A stretch of 22,336 nt of DNA from Promethearchaeota archaeon (lineage in GTDB: Archaea; Asgardarchaeota; Lokiarchaeia; Sigynarchaeales; SOKP01), in assembly GCA_030668025.1 (NCBI GenBank), contig DAOUUT010000020.1:1-22336 (forward strand), read 5' to 3'. A program made the translations under genes and the position numbers. Every line of letters begins with the position of its first letter. The stretch's first letter is position 1. Below, one piece after another: positions 6,388 to 15,311 of this stretch. The notes under the pieces were generated by a model. That model saw only the letters and a program-made list of their open reading frames with translations, did no database searches and was not told the DNA's origin.

Positions 6388-9300
6388 TTGCTAATAATTA
6401 TAAATTTAAAAAAAAAGTTGATAGAATTGATAAAAACAAAATACTTTAAACGAATACTTTTGATTTCAATTTTTATGATATCTTGCGTCTATATTAATCC
6501 GGCGTTATTCTCATCGAAGGATACACTAGATACCCCTCTTTCTGATAATTTTAACGACACAGAAGATATTCCTAAGCAAAATGCGATTGGCGATGATCTT
6601 TGGTGGGATATCACATACCATTCCAGACAATTAATCAATATTACAAATCCTTACTCAGAAACGCTTTATAATTACGGAGTTTCTATCTCTTTTAATTATA
6701 GTGAGCGCGTTGATGAGGGAAATATGAAATCAGATTTAGGAGATATAAGAATCATTGAATATGACGATAGTGGAGAAGCATTTCAAAGAAAATATTATTT
6801 TCAAAAAGATTACCCTGAAACTGATATAGTAACCGTATGGTTTGAAACAAATGTCACTGTCAATAATGGTGATTCCCAATTAGACACCTATTTATATTAT
6901 GGTAATGATGATGAAGAAATTGATGAAACCTATTTTATGAATAAAACTGAAGCTGGTGTAGCTGATAATTTTGGATGGATTAGAAATGGTAATTTTGAAC
7001 TAGATATTGAATCAGGACCCAAAATTACTGATATTTATGGATGGAATTACGCGGATGATGTTCCTTCTGATGTTAATGGTGATACAAATTATATTCCTAT
7101 TGATGTGACTCCGGATGATTACCAATATAATTTAACTAATACTGCTATAAGTCAAGAATTGATTCCTGAAGGGGAATATGCGTTTAAATTTGGTGATATA
7201 GCTCATTCTGTTGCAACTGGAGGAATAGGGGATGATTTAGCAGGAACTTTATTTAGTAATCCATTTGTTGTTCCAATAGTATCTGGTGGATCAAATAAAA
7301 TTTATGTTAATGCTTGGCGTAACTTCAGAACTTATGATAAGCAACAAGCTAAAGCATTTGGAATTTACGTAAGAATTTGTGAAAATTACGATGTAGATGT
7401 GGATTCTCATGTACCTTATGGGAAGACTGTTTACACAGAAGGATATGTAGAATCTTGGGAGACTTACGCTAGTGAAACCACGTTAGAAACTTGGGTAAAA
7501 GATCCTGATGGTGTATTACCCGATCAAAGTACTTCAGCAGGGCACTTAACGGGAGATCTTTTAATTGATGTAACTGATTATCAGGGTGAGTCAATTTTCC
7601 TAGAATTTGGGATGTATGATTATGCTGGTGAAAAAGCTGGGTTTGCAGCATTTTGTCAAGTTGATAATGTAACCTTTACTTATGATTTGGATGTATTTTT
7701 AGAGACAGAAGTTGAAAGAAGAAAATCAGATGTTTCAATAATTGTTAAAGATGTTGATGGAAGAATAGTCCCTAATGCGGAAGTATCAATAATAAATAGT
7801 TCAAAACCAATAGCAGAACAGATAGTATATGGTCCGAAAAATTCTTCAGAGGATGAGGGGACTGCACTCTTTACAGGAGTAAGTTACGGAGATTATTATG
7901 ATATTACGGTAAATTATACGATACCAAATACAAATTTTGAATCCGTTGTGTATGATAGTAGCATAATCGGGGGAAGAGATTTTAATTTAACCGAAACTCA
8001 ACATACCTTCAATATTACCATAGATATATGGGCCATCGATTTCGAAATAGTTGATTATGATGAAGAACCACTTAATTATGGATATATTGCAGTCTATAAC
8101 AACACAAAAGGAGATATAAATTTAGTAAATTTAACGCTTGATGTTAATGGAAAAACCACCTTTCGCTGGAAAATTCAAAGTAGTTATTATTATGAGGTTT
8201 ACTATGATAATATTGACTATAATCTTAATCCTACACTATTAAATGAGAGTTTAATATTAAGAGATACTTATGAGCAAATAGATAAATTGAGAGAGCATAA
8301 TTTCAATATAAATCAAATTAACAAAAATGCAACGGTAGATAATTATTTCTCGGCTTTACAGAGGATATATACAGATGGATCTTTAACAGAACTCGGAAAT
8401 AAGAAAATAAATAACGCAATTATAAATGTTACTTTAACGGGAGCGGAAGAGACTGGGACTTTTGATAGCATTCGTATTTTTTATATTGATGAAAATAATT
8501 CAACATCAGGAAATCTTATTTATTCCAATGACAGTTATGTTATAACTGATAGATCTGATATATTTGAGATTGATATGAGATCGCCCCCTATAACATCTTC
8601 CAATTTAAAAGGAGATTCTTACGAAGTTTACGGCTTATTTATCGAAGTTAAAGGTCAAAATACTACTACATGTAGCGGAATTATTGAAATTGATTTAACT
8701 GAAACTTGTAACATCTATAACGTTACAGATTTATGCAAAGTGGATGTTAAAATTATTGATTCTGTGGGTGCTGGTGTTGCAGGTTGTCTTGTAAAGGTGA
8801 ATGGAACAAACAGGGACGGTGAATTTAGTGTTGAATTATTAACACTGGATTTTACTGGATATGCTTATGGGCAAATAAATACTGAGATATCACTCTGGTA
8901 TTTAAAAGGATATAATTATACATTTTCATTAGATTTTTTCGGAGCGCATAAGGATTTAATCGTAAATGAAACAGATAAATGGGAACCTTCTGGTAATCGC
9001 TATAGTTATGACTACCGTTTAACCCAACCAGCTAATCTTACTTTTGAAGTTTATCTAGGTGAGGGTGTTAATACGAGTTGGTATCAAACAGGGTTTGAAG
9101 ATTTAACAGTTGTAGAGCAAGTTATATGGAGTGAGAATGTTACCGTAACTGCAAATTTCACCTTAACTACTGATAATTGGGTTACTTCTGAACCAATAAC
9201 TGATCCTGACGAAGTTTTTTGTACAGTAAAAAGCACGGGTATAGGGTCTAAAGTTTATTTAACATTAGAGATGAAACCAGGAGTAGGAGCGGGTATTTAT

Positions 9301-10758
9301 TCAATAACATTTAATTCAAGTAGTTTATCAGCTGGGTTTGATGGAAAAATCTATACGATTACGATATCTGGAAGCAAAACGGGCTATAGTGACCCTAACG
9401 ATGAAAGTGAATCAATATTCATTGATGCTGTCTCAACTAATCTAACAATGCATGATTATTATGATTCTTTAATAGAAATTTCTGATTTTTCCCAAACATT
9501 TGGTGAATATATTAATTTAACTGTTAAATATTATAATAATATAAATTCTCCGCTAAAAGGAGCAACGCTATCTTATGAATGGCTTTCTATGGATTCAGTT
9601 CTATTCTATGAGGATCCTAATAACGAGGGATATTATACTGCTACTATTAATACTACAATTGCAGAAATTTGGGGTGTAAAATCGATTAAAGTAATTGCTA
9701 GTTTAGAAAATTATTCAACACAAACTTTAATAACCTCTATTAATATTGGAAAAAGACCTACAACGCTTAATGGAGAAATAGATTTAGTATACATAAGTAC
9801 AAAAGTTTGGGTGGAAGATTCTCATAATTTCACTTATGAATATAAAGATTCGATAACAGGTAATTTAACGGGAGATTTAGACGCTGCCATTTATGCTTGG
9901 CAAAAACTGGATGAATATGGAGAACCAATCTCCGGAATTGACGGCACTGGAGATTTAACTCAAAATGAAAATAAAGTGTATACATTAGATTTCAAAACTG
10001 GACTCAAGAGCATCGGTTTTTATTTTTTATATGTAAACTTGTACAAACAAAACTATGAAGAAAGAGCTGCTCTTATTAATTTAGAGATAATGTATCGCGA
10101 ATTTGAGGTTGAATTAAATACAACTCATTTAGATGGAAATCAGATTAGTGTTGCTCAAGGAGATGATGTTGAATTTGTACTTTCTTTAACTGATTTAACA
10201 AGAAACAATATTTCTTTAGAAGGTGCGTCAGTAGTATTAGATATAAATAACGTTGCCTACACTTTAACAGAATCATCTCCAGGTGCATATACATTAAATT
10301 TTTCAACAGCAGAAATCGATACCTACTTTGCCCCTCAACCATTAACAGGAGTCTTAACAATTCGAAAAGCTAATTTCACATCACAAGAAATGACAATTAC
10401 AATAATTGTACAAATGGAAGAAATATTTCCTGGCATGCCCGCGTTTTATTTTATCTTAATTACTGCATCTATTATTGGTGTTGCTGGAAGTTTGATAGCT
10501 TATAGGGTTGTTCAGCAAGCGAGAATTCCAAAGTTCGTCAAAAAAATCAGGAAAGTTAAAGGTAAGATAAAATCAAAAAAACCTATATCTGAATCTTATG
10601 CAATCAAAACAAAGGAACAAATGATGCTGAAATTATTCGAAGAAGATTGGAAAGCTTTAGACCTTTCCCTTGAAGATATGTTAGGTACGCGTGATTTGAA
10701 ATTAAAGACTAATTCATTGAAAGAGAAAAAATCAAAAATAGGAGGCGATAGAGACTAA
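6388..10758 (+). CDS. Giant membrane-anchored surface protein with DUF2341 and Ig-like domains
   Basis: The 1456-residue protein has an N-terminal hydrophobic signal or anchor (about 21-40), then a DUF2341 domain (about 76-175, ending TYLYYGNDDEE), a domain typical of secreted archaeal and bacterial surface proteins. Carboxypeptidase-regulatory/CNA-B-like beta domains follow (VKDVDGRIVPNAEVSI near 451 and VKIIDSVGAGVAGCLVKVNG near 785), then further beta-rich domains up to about 1340, with many N-x-S/T sequons. A single membrane helix lies at about 1352-1372, and a basic 84-residue cytoplasmic tail follows (RKVKGKIKSKKPI). The topology is a type-I receptor or adhesin. The called start is TTG; a TTG at 6418 is an alternative that shortens the region before the hydrophobic segment. 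The stop overlaps the ATG of the next gene by one base, with GGAGG inside its end, so the two products are probably made together. Confidence 0.85.
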   Translation: MLIIINLKKKLIELIKTKYFKRILLISIFMISCVYINPALFSSKDTLDTPLSDNFNDTEDIPKQNAIGDDLWWDITYHSRQLINITNPYSETLYNYGVSISFNYSERVDEGNMKSDLGDIRIIEYDDSGEAFQRKYYFQKDYPETDIVTVWFETNVTVNNGDSQLDTYLYYGNDDEEIDETYFMNKTEAGVADNFGWIRNGNFELDIESGPKITDIYGWNYADDVPSDVNGDTNYIPIDVTPDDYQYNLTNTAISQELIPEGEYAFKFGDIAHSVATGGIGDDLAGTLFSNPFVVPIVSGGSNKIYVNAWRNFRTYDKQQAKAFGIYVRICENYDVDVDSHVPYGKTVYTEGYVESWETYASETTLETWVKDPDGVLPDQSTSAGHLTGDLLIDVTDYQGESIFLEFGMYDYAGEKAGFAAFCQVDNVTFTYDLDVFLETEVERRKSDVSIIVKDVDGRIVPNAEVSIINSSKPIAEQIVYGPKNSSEDEGTALFTGVSYGDYYDITVNYTIPNTNFESVVYDSSIIGGRDFNLTETQHTFNITIDIWAIDFEIVDYDEEPLNYGYIAVYNNTKGDINLVNLTLDVNGKTTFRWKIQSSYYYEVYYDNIDYNLNPTLLNESLILRDTYEQIDKLREHNFNINQINKNATVDNYFSALQRIYTDGSLTELGNKKINNAIINVTLTGAEETGTFDSIRIFYIDENNSTSGNLIYSNDSYVITDRSDIFEIDMRSPPITSSNLKGDSYEVYGLFIEVKGQNTTTCSGIIEIDLTETCNIYNVTDLCKVDVKIIDSVGAGVAGCLVKVNGTNRDGEFSVELLTLDFTGYAYGQINTEISLWYLKGYNYTFSLDFFGAHKDLIVNETDKWEPSGNRYSYDYRLTQPANLTFEVYLGEGVNTSWYQTGFEDLTVVEQVIWSENVTVTANFTLTTDNWVTSEPITDPDEVFCTVKSTGIGSKVYLTLEMKPGVGAGIYSITFNSSSLSAGFDGKIYTITISGSKTGYSDPNDESESIFIDAVSTNLTMHDYYDSLIEISDFSQTFGEYINLTVKYYNNINSPLKGATLSYEWLSMDSVLFYEDPNNEGYYTATINTTIAEIWGVKSIKVIASLENYSTQTLITSINIGKRPTTLNGEIDLVYISTKVWVEDSHNFTYEYKDSITGNLTGDLDAAIYAWQKLDEYGEPISGIDGTGDLTQNENKVYTLDFKTGLKSIGFYFLYVNLYKQNYEERAALINLEIMYREFEVELNTTHLDGNQISVAQGDDVEFVLSLTDLTRNNISLEGASVVLDINNVAYTLTESSPGAYTLNFSTAEIDTYFAPQPLTGVLTIRKANFTSQEMTITIIVQMEEIFPGMPAFYFILITASIIGVAGSLIAYRVVQQARIPKFVKKIRKVKGKIKSKKPISESYAIKTKEQMMLKLFEEDWKALDLSLEDMLGTRDLKLKTNSLKEKKSKIGGDRD
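10741..10745 (+). promoter_or_regulatory. Shine-Dalgarno for the coupled downstream gene
   Basis: GGAGG inside the last codons of the surface-protein gene, 12 bases before the ATG at 10758, which itself overlaps the TAA stop by one base. This supports translational coupling. Confidence 0.6.
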
Positions 10759-11861
10759 TGCCAATTGGATTTATCATAATGAGATGGGACCCTAAAGTAA
10801 GTACGGATATTATTACAAGGTACCCCGAAGAAATCATCATATCAGATGAGACCTTAATGCAAATCTATGCAGCTCACGAATATACAGGAGACCCCGGAAT
10901 GATAAGCTTAATGGTGGGTCATTTGAATATTGCGTCATACTATACTGGAGGTGAAAAACCGTTATATCTCATTTTAATTTTAAACTTGGACGACGACCCA
11001 GACCTTTACGAAGGCGGATTGGCGGATATATCACGGATAATCCTTCAGAATTTTGAAAGTCGAGCATATCTCGAAATGGTTCCCTTCTTGTTTCAACGTT
11101 TGTCTGCTTACCCTCATCTAAACGATGAACAAGCTCTCGCTTTAACTTATCAAGACGAAATAAATAGATTACTCATAAACAGATTAAGAGAAGAAGGAGT
11201 TGTTTCCAAATCAGAACTAAAAGTGTGGTTAAAAGATAAATACCGAAGAGGCTTTTTTGATATTGATGCGATCTTAATTGAATTGATTAAAAAAGATATA
11301 ATAAAAGAAGCTTCTGTAAAAGGTATGCCTTCGGAACTAATATTTTTCATAAACGACATATTCATGATTAGAAAGCCACCTCTTAAATTATTGAGCGATC
11401 TCGTAGAACGAGGCCTTCCTGAACCTTTAGTCGAATCATACACCTCTGAAGCTAGAAGTTTCTTTAAAAATTATCGCCCTTCTGAAGATGACAATATGAG
11501 AATAGTAGATATCCTCACAGACCCTCAGTTAGCTGAGATACTAAAATTAATGAGAATAGCAGTAGTAACCAGGAATACTTTGGAAAAACTTCGAAAAAAA
11601 GGAGTAGACGATATAGACGGTGGAATTAAGAAGTTATTGGATAATGACATTATACGAATCTTCCAAAGCAAAAATGGACCGGAATATTATGCATTATTTT
11701 GTGACTTACATATTTCCCTAATATATCCTAGATATATATTAAATACAATAATGCATCAATACGATGTGAAATCGAAATCAGAGCTGGTTTTAGTTGAATA
11801 TCTAAATGTGCTTGAAGATGCATATCGCCCTTACAAGCTTAAAATAAAATCTAATGAATAA
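10758..11861 (+). CDS. Longin-like domain plus winged-helix protein, partner of the surface protein
   Basis: The N-terminal ~105 residues (MPIGFIIMRWDPK at the start, LYLILILNLDDDPD near 75-90, then a helix) read as a longin/roadblock-like alpha-beta domain. After residue ~125 the protein is helical with two stretches that look like winged helices: about 134-200 (VVSKSELKVWLKDKY ... LIKKDIIKEA) and about 245-310 (VTRNTLEKLRKKG ... KKLLDNDIIRIF). There is no signal or membrane segment. Its ATG overlaps the stop codon of the surface-protein gene, so it most likely acts at the cytoplasmic tail of that protein. Whether the winged helices bind DNA or protein (as they do in ESCRT-II-like complexes) cannot be seen. 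Domain calls are from pattern reading; the gene itself is certain. Confidence 0.8.
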   Translation: MPIGFIIMRWDPKVSTDIITRYPEEIIISDETLMQIYAAHEYTGDPGMISLMVGHLNIASYYTGGEKPLYLILILNLDDDPDLYEGGLADISRIILQNFESRAYLEMVPFLFQRLSAYPHLNDEQALALTYQDEINRLLINRLREEGVVSKSELKVWLKDKYRRGFFDIDAILIELIKKDIIKEASVKGMPSELIFFINDIFMIRKPPLKLLSDLVERGLPEPLVESYTSEARSFFKNYRPSEDDNMRIVDILTDPQLAEILKLMRIAVVTRNTLEKLRKKGVDDIDGGIKKLLDNDIIRIFQSKNGPEYYALFCDLHISLIYPRYILNTIMHQYDVKSKSELVLVEYLNVLEDAYRPYKLKIKSNE

Positions 11862-11862
11862 A

Positions 11863-11884
11863 TTTTTTTTAATTTTCTTTTTTT
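11863..11884 (+). terminator. Oligo-T terminator of the surface-protein operon
   Basis: Three T-runs (T8, T4, T7) begin two bases after the stop codon at 11861, as expected for archaeal intrinsic termination, in the gap between convergent genes. Confidence 0.6.
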
Positions 11885-11960
11885 ATATTTATATCTAAAA
11901 GAATAAGTTTTATTATTAAAACTAAATCATCTTACGAATTTTATTTACTCATCATTCGTA

Positions 11961-13337
11961 TTAATCAGAGTCATTCGGATCAGTAGAGTAATCATTAACT
12001 TCTTGTTCATCAGCCAGTCCATCGTCATCCGAGGCAGAGTCGTTTGAATCGGTATCATTTTGGGATTCTTGAAAATTTGTTAAATTATCACCATCAGGGA
12101 CATTTGTAGAGTCATCAACATTAGGGTTTAAGCTGTTATTTACTTCCAATTCGTCTGGCATTCCATCATCGTCACTAACGGGGTCATTCGGATCAGTAGA
12201 GTAATCATTAACTTCTTGTCCATCAGTCAATCCATCGTCATCCGAGGCAGAGTCGTTTGGATCGGTATTGTTTTGAAGATTTGTTAAACTAGCACTATCA
12301 GGTAGATATCGTCTAAATTTTTCAGATTTTAGACAATATTCTTTATAAAGAGCATCATCTCCCAAGTCAAGGCACAAATCTGCGATTTTATCAAAATAAT
12401 CCACACTTTCAGCAATATCTCCGTTTTCTAAGCTTTTATTAGCCAATTGAACTAATTGATCTCTTTCAAATAAAGGTTTCAATAACATTGATTCTTCCGT
12501 ATGCATATTTAAGATATCTGCAACGATTTGGACCATTTTACTTTGATTACCGGGTTCAATTGCAATCATAGAATATGATTTGATTCCGAGTATTTCTTCG
12601 ATCTTTTCAATGCTTAATGCCCCATCTAAGTCTTGCTTATTTGCGATTGCAGCGGAATGTGCATTTGGGGTCTGTTCTTTTATTAATTCAACGAAGTATT
12701 TGCTTTTCTCTACATTCTCTAAAGAGGAGTCTGTAATTAAGAGAACGGCATCGCTCCCAAAAATAAAATCGCTCCATAAATAGCTAAATTGTTCTTGACC
12801 TGCAAAATCCCATAAATGGAAGGTTAACTTTCCAATCTTAATAGTAGAAACTTTTCCGGTTATTGTAGGAATGTGCGTTGCGGGAACTTCTTCCGCACAT
12901 ATTAATTGTGTAATTGTTGTTTTCCCTACTCCAGAAAATCCAACCAACGAGATTTTAGTTTTTATTCTTTTGTGAATTGATTCTATTAAAGGGTTAAATA
13001 TTTCAAAGAGTGATGGGTCCAAATTGTCTAGAATATCACCAAACGATTCTAAAAAATCATTTTTTAATTTAGTTAATTCTATTTTTACTACTTCTATATC
13101 ATCATTGAATCCAATTATGAATATGAAGATTAAATTTGAAGCTCTGTCTAGGGTATATATAATTCTATATTTAAAAAAATTAGAGCTTCCAAAATCGTCT
13201 AAAAGACCACGAGATATCTCTGCTGCAATTTCTTGATAAATACTTTTAAAATTTTCAAAGGATAAAACTTTACCAAAATCTCTCTCGAATATTATATTCC
13301 CATCCTTTAAGATATATATTTGTCGCAACATTTTCAT
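11961..13337 (-). CDS. Longin-Arf-like GTPase with C-terminal TSP3 calcium-binding repeats
   Basis: Residue numbers count from an upstream ATG at 13367; I prefer the ATG at 13337 (MKMLRQIYILKDG), where the domain begins. Residues 14-120 form a longin/roadblock-like domain. A GTPase domain follows at 135-288: P-loop GFSGVGKT (143-150), switch-I PTIT (167-170), WDFAGQE (186-192), NKQD (243-246). NKQDLDGALSIEKIEEILG is Arf-like; the G5 region (IAIEPGN) is atypical. A helical TPR-like pair (about 300-350) comes next. Residues about 357-468 are very acidic repeats of the type TDPNDSASDDDGLTDGQEVN, i.e. thrombospondin type-3/DxDxDG calcium-binding units, which are otherwise mostly found in secreted proteins. 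There is no signal peptide, so this tail is expected in the cytoplasm. The gene faces the surface-protein operon. Confidence 0.85.
   Translation of the reverse strand: MKMLRQIYILKDGNIIFERDFGKVLSFENFKSIYQEIAAEISRGLLDDFGSSNFFKYRIIYTLDRASNLIFIFIIGFNDDIEVVKIELTKLKNDFLESFGDILDNLDPSLFEIFNPLIESIHKRIKTKISLVGFSGVGKTTITQLICAEEVPATHIPTITGKVSTIKIGKLTFHLWDFAGQEQFSYLWSDFIFGSDAVLLITDSSLENVEKSKYFVELIKEQTPNAHSAAIANKQDLDGALSIEKIEEILGIKSYSMIAIEPGNQSKMVQIVADILNMHTEESMLLKPLFERDQLVQLANKSLENGDIAESVDYFDKIADLCLDLGDDALYKEYCLKSEKFRRYLPDSASLTNLQNNTDPNDSASDDDGLTDGQEVNDYSTDPNDPVSDDDGMPDELEVNNSLNPNVDDSTNVPDGDNLTNFQESQNDTDSNDSASDDDGLADEQEVNDYSTDPNDSD
11971..12062. repeat. TSP3 direct repeat, copy 1
   Basis: This 92-base stretch matches 12184-12275 at 86 of 92 positions without gaps. 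Both lie in the GTPase's acidic tail, 213 bases (71 codons) apart, so the reading frame is kept. Confidence 0.85.
12184..12275. repeat. TSP3 direct repeat, copy 2
   Basis: Partner of 11971-12062. The similarity continues beyond the 92 bases with a small insertion in copy 1, pointing to an internal duplication of a whole repeat block. Confidence 0.85.
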
Positions 13338-13541
13338 TAACTCAGAATATTTGCAATTAAAAATCAATAATTAGTTTCAGTTAAAAATAAGAATATCTTT
13401 CCTTGATTCTTCAATCTAAATTTTTATATTTAAACTTTTATAAATAGTAAATTAAGAGCAAATTGTAAGTTTGTTTGTTTTTTTAACTTAATAGTCATAG
13501 ATTTAAGTTTAATAACTTGAAAAGAATATTAAAAACATTGG

Positions 13542-14317
13542 TCAGATTTCTAGTATTTTTTCTATATTACTTGTTATTTTTTGAAAACTTTTAGAATCTT
13601 CAGGAATGTCAATTATGGCTTTACCTTCTAAATCAAATTTAGTTAGAATTTCATCTTCAGGAATTAATGCAAGTAAAGGTAAATCGTATTCTCTAAGCTT
13701 ATCCAGAATATTAGAAATATCACCTTTCACTCTATTTATTATAACACCTATTTTTTTATAATTTGTAAATTTATTGGCACTTTTACTAATTGATTTAGCA
13801 GTTTCTATACTCCTTAGAGATATATCTGAGATAATTAAGATAATATCAACAGATTTAATTACCATACGGTTAATTTGTTCAAGTCCCGCTTCACAGTCGA
13901 TCAAGACGACATCAAAGTCGCTAGAAATCGATTCTATGACTTTTCGAAGCAAGGCGTTCGAAGGACAGAAACACCCTGGACCTTCGGGCTGACCAATTGA
14001 AAACAAACTAAAATCTTTACTCTCCTTAATAGCACTATAAACCTCAAAATCTATGTTCTCTGCTAACGTTTGGATTTTTTTTTTTTGTTTATTGTTTTAT
14101 CAATTAATTCGGCTCTGACCATCTCGAGGCTTTTCTCTGGAAGTAAATTAACCATTTTACTAAGATGCGGATGAGTGGGGTCTGCATCAATCAGTAATAA
14201 TTTGAAATTATAAGAGATTGAAATTGCTTTAGCAATAAGAGTTGTTACAATCGTTTTTCCAACGCCTCCTTTTCCGACAATAGCAACTATGAGTGGCTTT
14301 TTCCTCTGATTTTTCAT
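13542..14317 (-). pseudogene. cooC: CooC-type nickel-insertion ATPase, split by a frameshift at a 12-base homopolymer
   Basis: Two minus-strand reading frames, 14063-14317 and 13542-14006, together make one ATPase of about 258 residues. The first has the deviant Walker A GKGGVGKT and LLIDADP; the second has GQPEGPGCFCPSNALLR with the CxC metal motif of the CooC/AcsF family, and DVVLIDCEAGLEQINR. CooC proteins are MinD-like dimeric ATPases that load nickel into carbon monoxide dehydrogenase or acetyl-CoA synthase. The first frame ends at a stop soon after a run of twelve A (12 T at 14075-14086 on the plus strand). Adding one A joins it in frame to the second piece through KIQTLAENIDFEVYSAIKES. 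All family motifs are intact, so a sequencing error, slippage or a very young mutation are all possible. It lies 23 bases after the CdhC-like gene, in the same operon. Confidence 0.85.
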
Positions 14318-14340
14318 TTAATACACATCAATTTATCCAT

Positions 14341-15108
14341 TTAGTTCTCAATCTCCTCTCTTGAGACTAACACTTGCTTAATATCTAAACATTCTTCTTG
14401 ATAAGGACATATTTCACAACCCCAATCGTAATCACAGTCAATCCTTTTTTTCCATTCTTCTATTTTCTTTCTCCATTTTTCTTTAAACTTATCTGTAATT
14501 TCTGATGATAACGTTATGAATTTTTCAATAGAATTGGGATATGAATTGATTAATATAACTTCTATAGTTTTTATTAAACCCTTAAATTTTTGTTTGTATA
14601 GAGAAATAATAGCATTTCCTAAAAATTCGAACGAAAATCCTTTCTGTAAGGCTGATATGCTTAATCTACACCAAAACCTGCGAGGAATTGTTCGAATGGA
14701 AAACCCTTCTATGCCATTTGAGATAAAACTCAATTGCCTTAACTCATTTATATCCTTCTCTGTGCTATTCTCAACTCCAATCAAGATCATCAACCCAAAA
14801 TCTATGTTTTTATCCATACTTTTATCAATTTCTGGACCTAATAAACTTATTTTTCCAGTTTCGATTAGTTGAGCCTCTTCAATTGGAAATATTATTGAGA
14901 AGGATTTCTTTTTCATCCCACCAAGTTCCATACCCGTCTCTTCTTCAAGGATGATTTCTTTAAATTTATTAAATTCAACTTTAATCCTAAAATTATTTAA
15001 AAAAGCAGTGTGATTCGAGTTTGAACGATAAAAGACCAAGGACTTTCCGCGGTTTCGTTCCTTTTCTAAGAAATCTCTTATCTTTTCTATAATAATTTTA
15101 TTTTCCAT
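14341..15108 (-). CDS. Truncated acetyl-CoA synthase (CdhC/ACS beta)-like protein
   Basis: The 255-residue protein follows the order of the domain that precedes the A-cluster in CdhC: GMELGGMKKKSFSIIFP (about 59-75), TGKISLLGPEID (84-95), and NGIEGFSIRTIPRRFWCRLS with KGFSFEFLGNAI (131-167). I recall the CdhC counterparts as ELGGPK, a GPDID segment, and a GQRD..W.R.S..A..KGF stretch. The C-terminus has Cys225, Cys231, Cys234 and Cys240 (IDCDYDWGCEICPYQEEC), enough for one Fe-S cluster, but the SFAP...HVC and later cysteines of the Ni-Fe-S A-cluster are absent and the protein stops there. It is thus probably not an active synthase. The next gene in the operon is a CooC-type ATPase, which fits a metal- or cluster-related role. 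The family assignment is from memory of motifs. Confidence 0.7.
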   Translation of the reverse strand: MENKIIIEKIRDFLEKERNRGKSLVFYRSNSNHTAFLNNFRIKVEFNKFKEIILEEETGMELGGMKKKSFSIIFPIEEAQLIETGKISLLGPEIDKSMDKNIDFGLMILIGVENSTEKDINELRQLSFISNGIEGFSIRTIPRRFWCRLSISALQKGFSFEFLGNAIISLYKQKFKGLIKTIEVILINSYPNSIEKFITLSSEITDKFKEKWRKKIEEWKKRIDCDYDWGCEICPYQEECLDIKQVLVSREEIEN

Positions 15109-15311
15109 TAAATTTTTTACCTTATTCGGAATAATCCAGAATAAAATTATAATAAAGGGATATTAATTTCTATTTAGGATTTAACCGTTTTTTAAGATTT
15201 GTATTTAAAGTTTGATTTAATATTAACTAAAAAATTAGAAGCTCATGTTGATGTAAGCTGATATTATAAGAGATCTATTTTATTCTCATTTTTTTAACCT
15301 TATTTGTAAAG

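Noticed and set aside
11150..11443. 97-codon minus-strand ORF inside the longin/winged-helix gene
   Set aside because: Shadow frame; the plus-strand protein is longer, coupled to its neighbour and has a consistent domain pattern.
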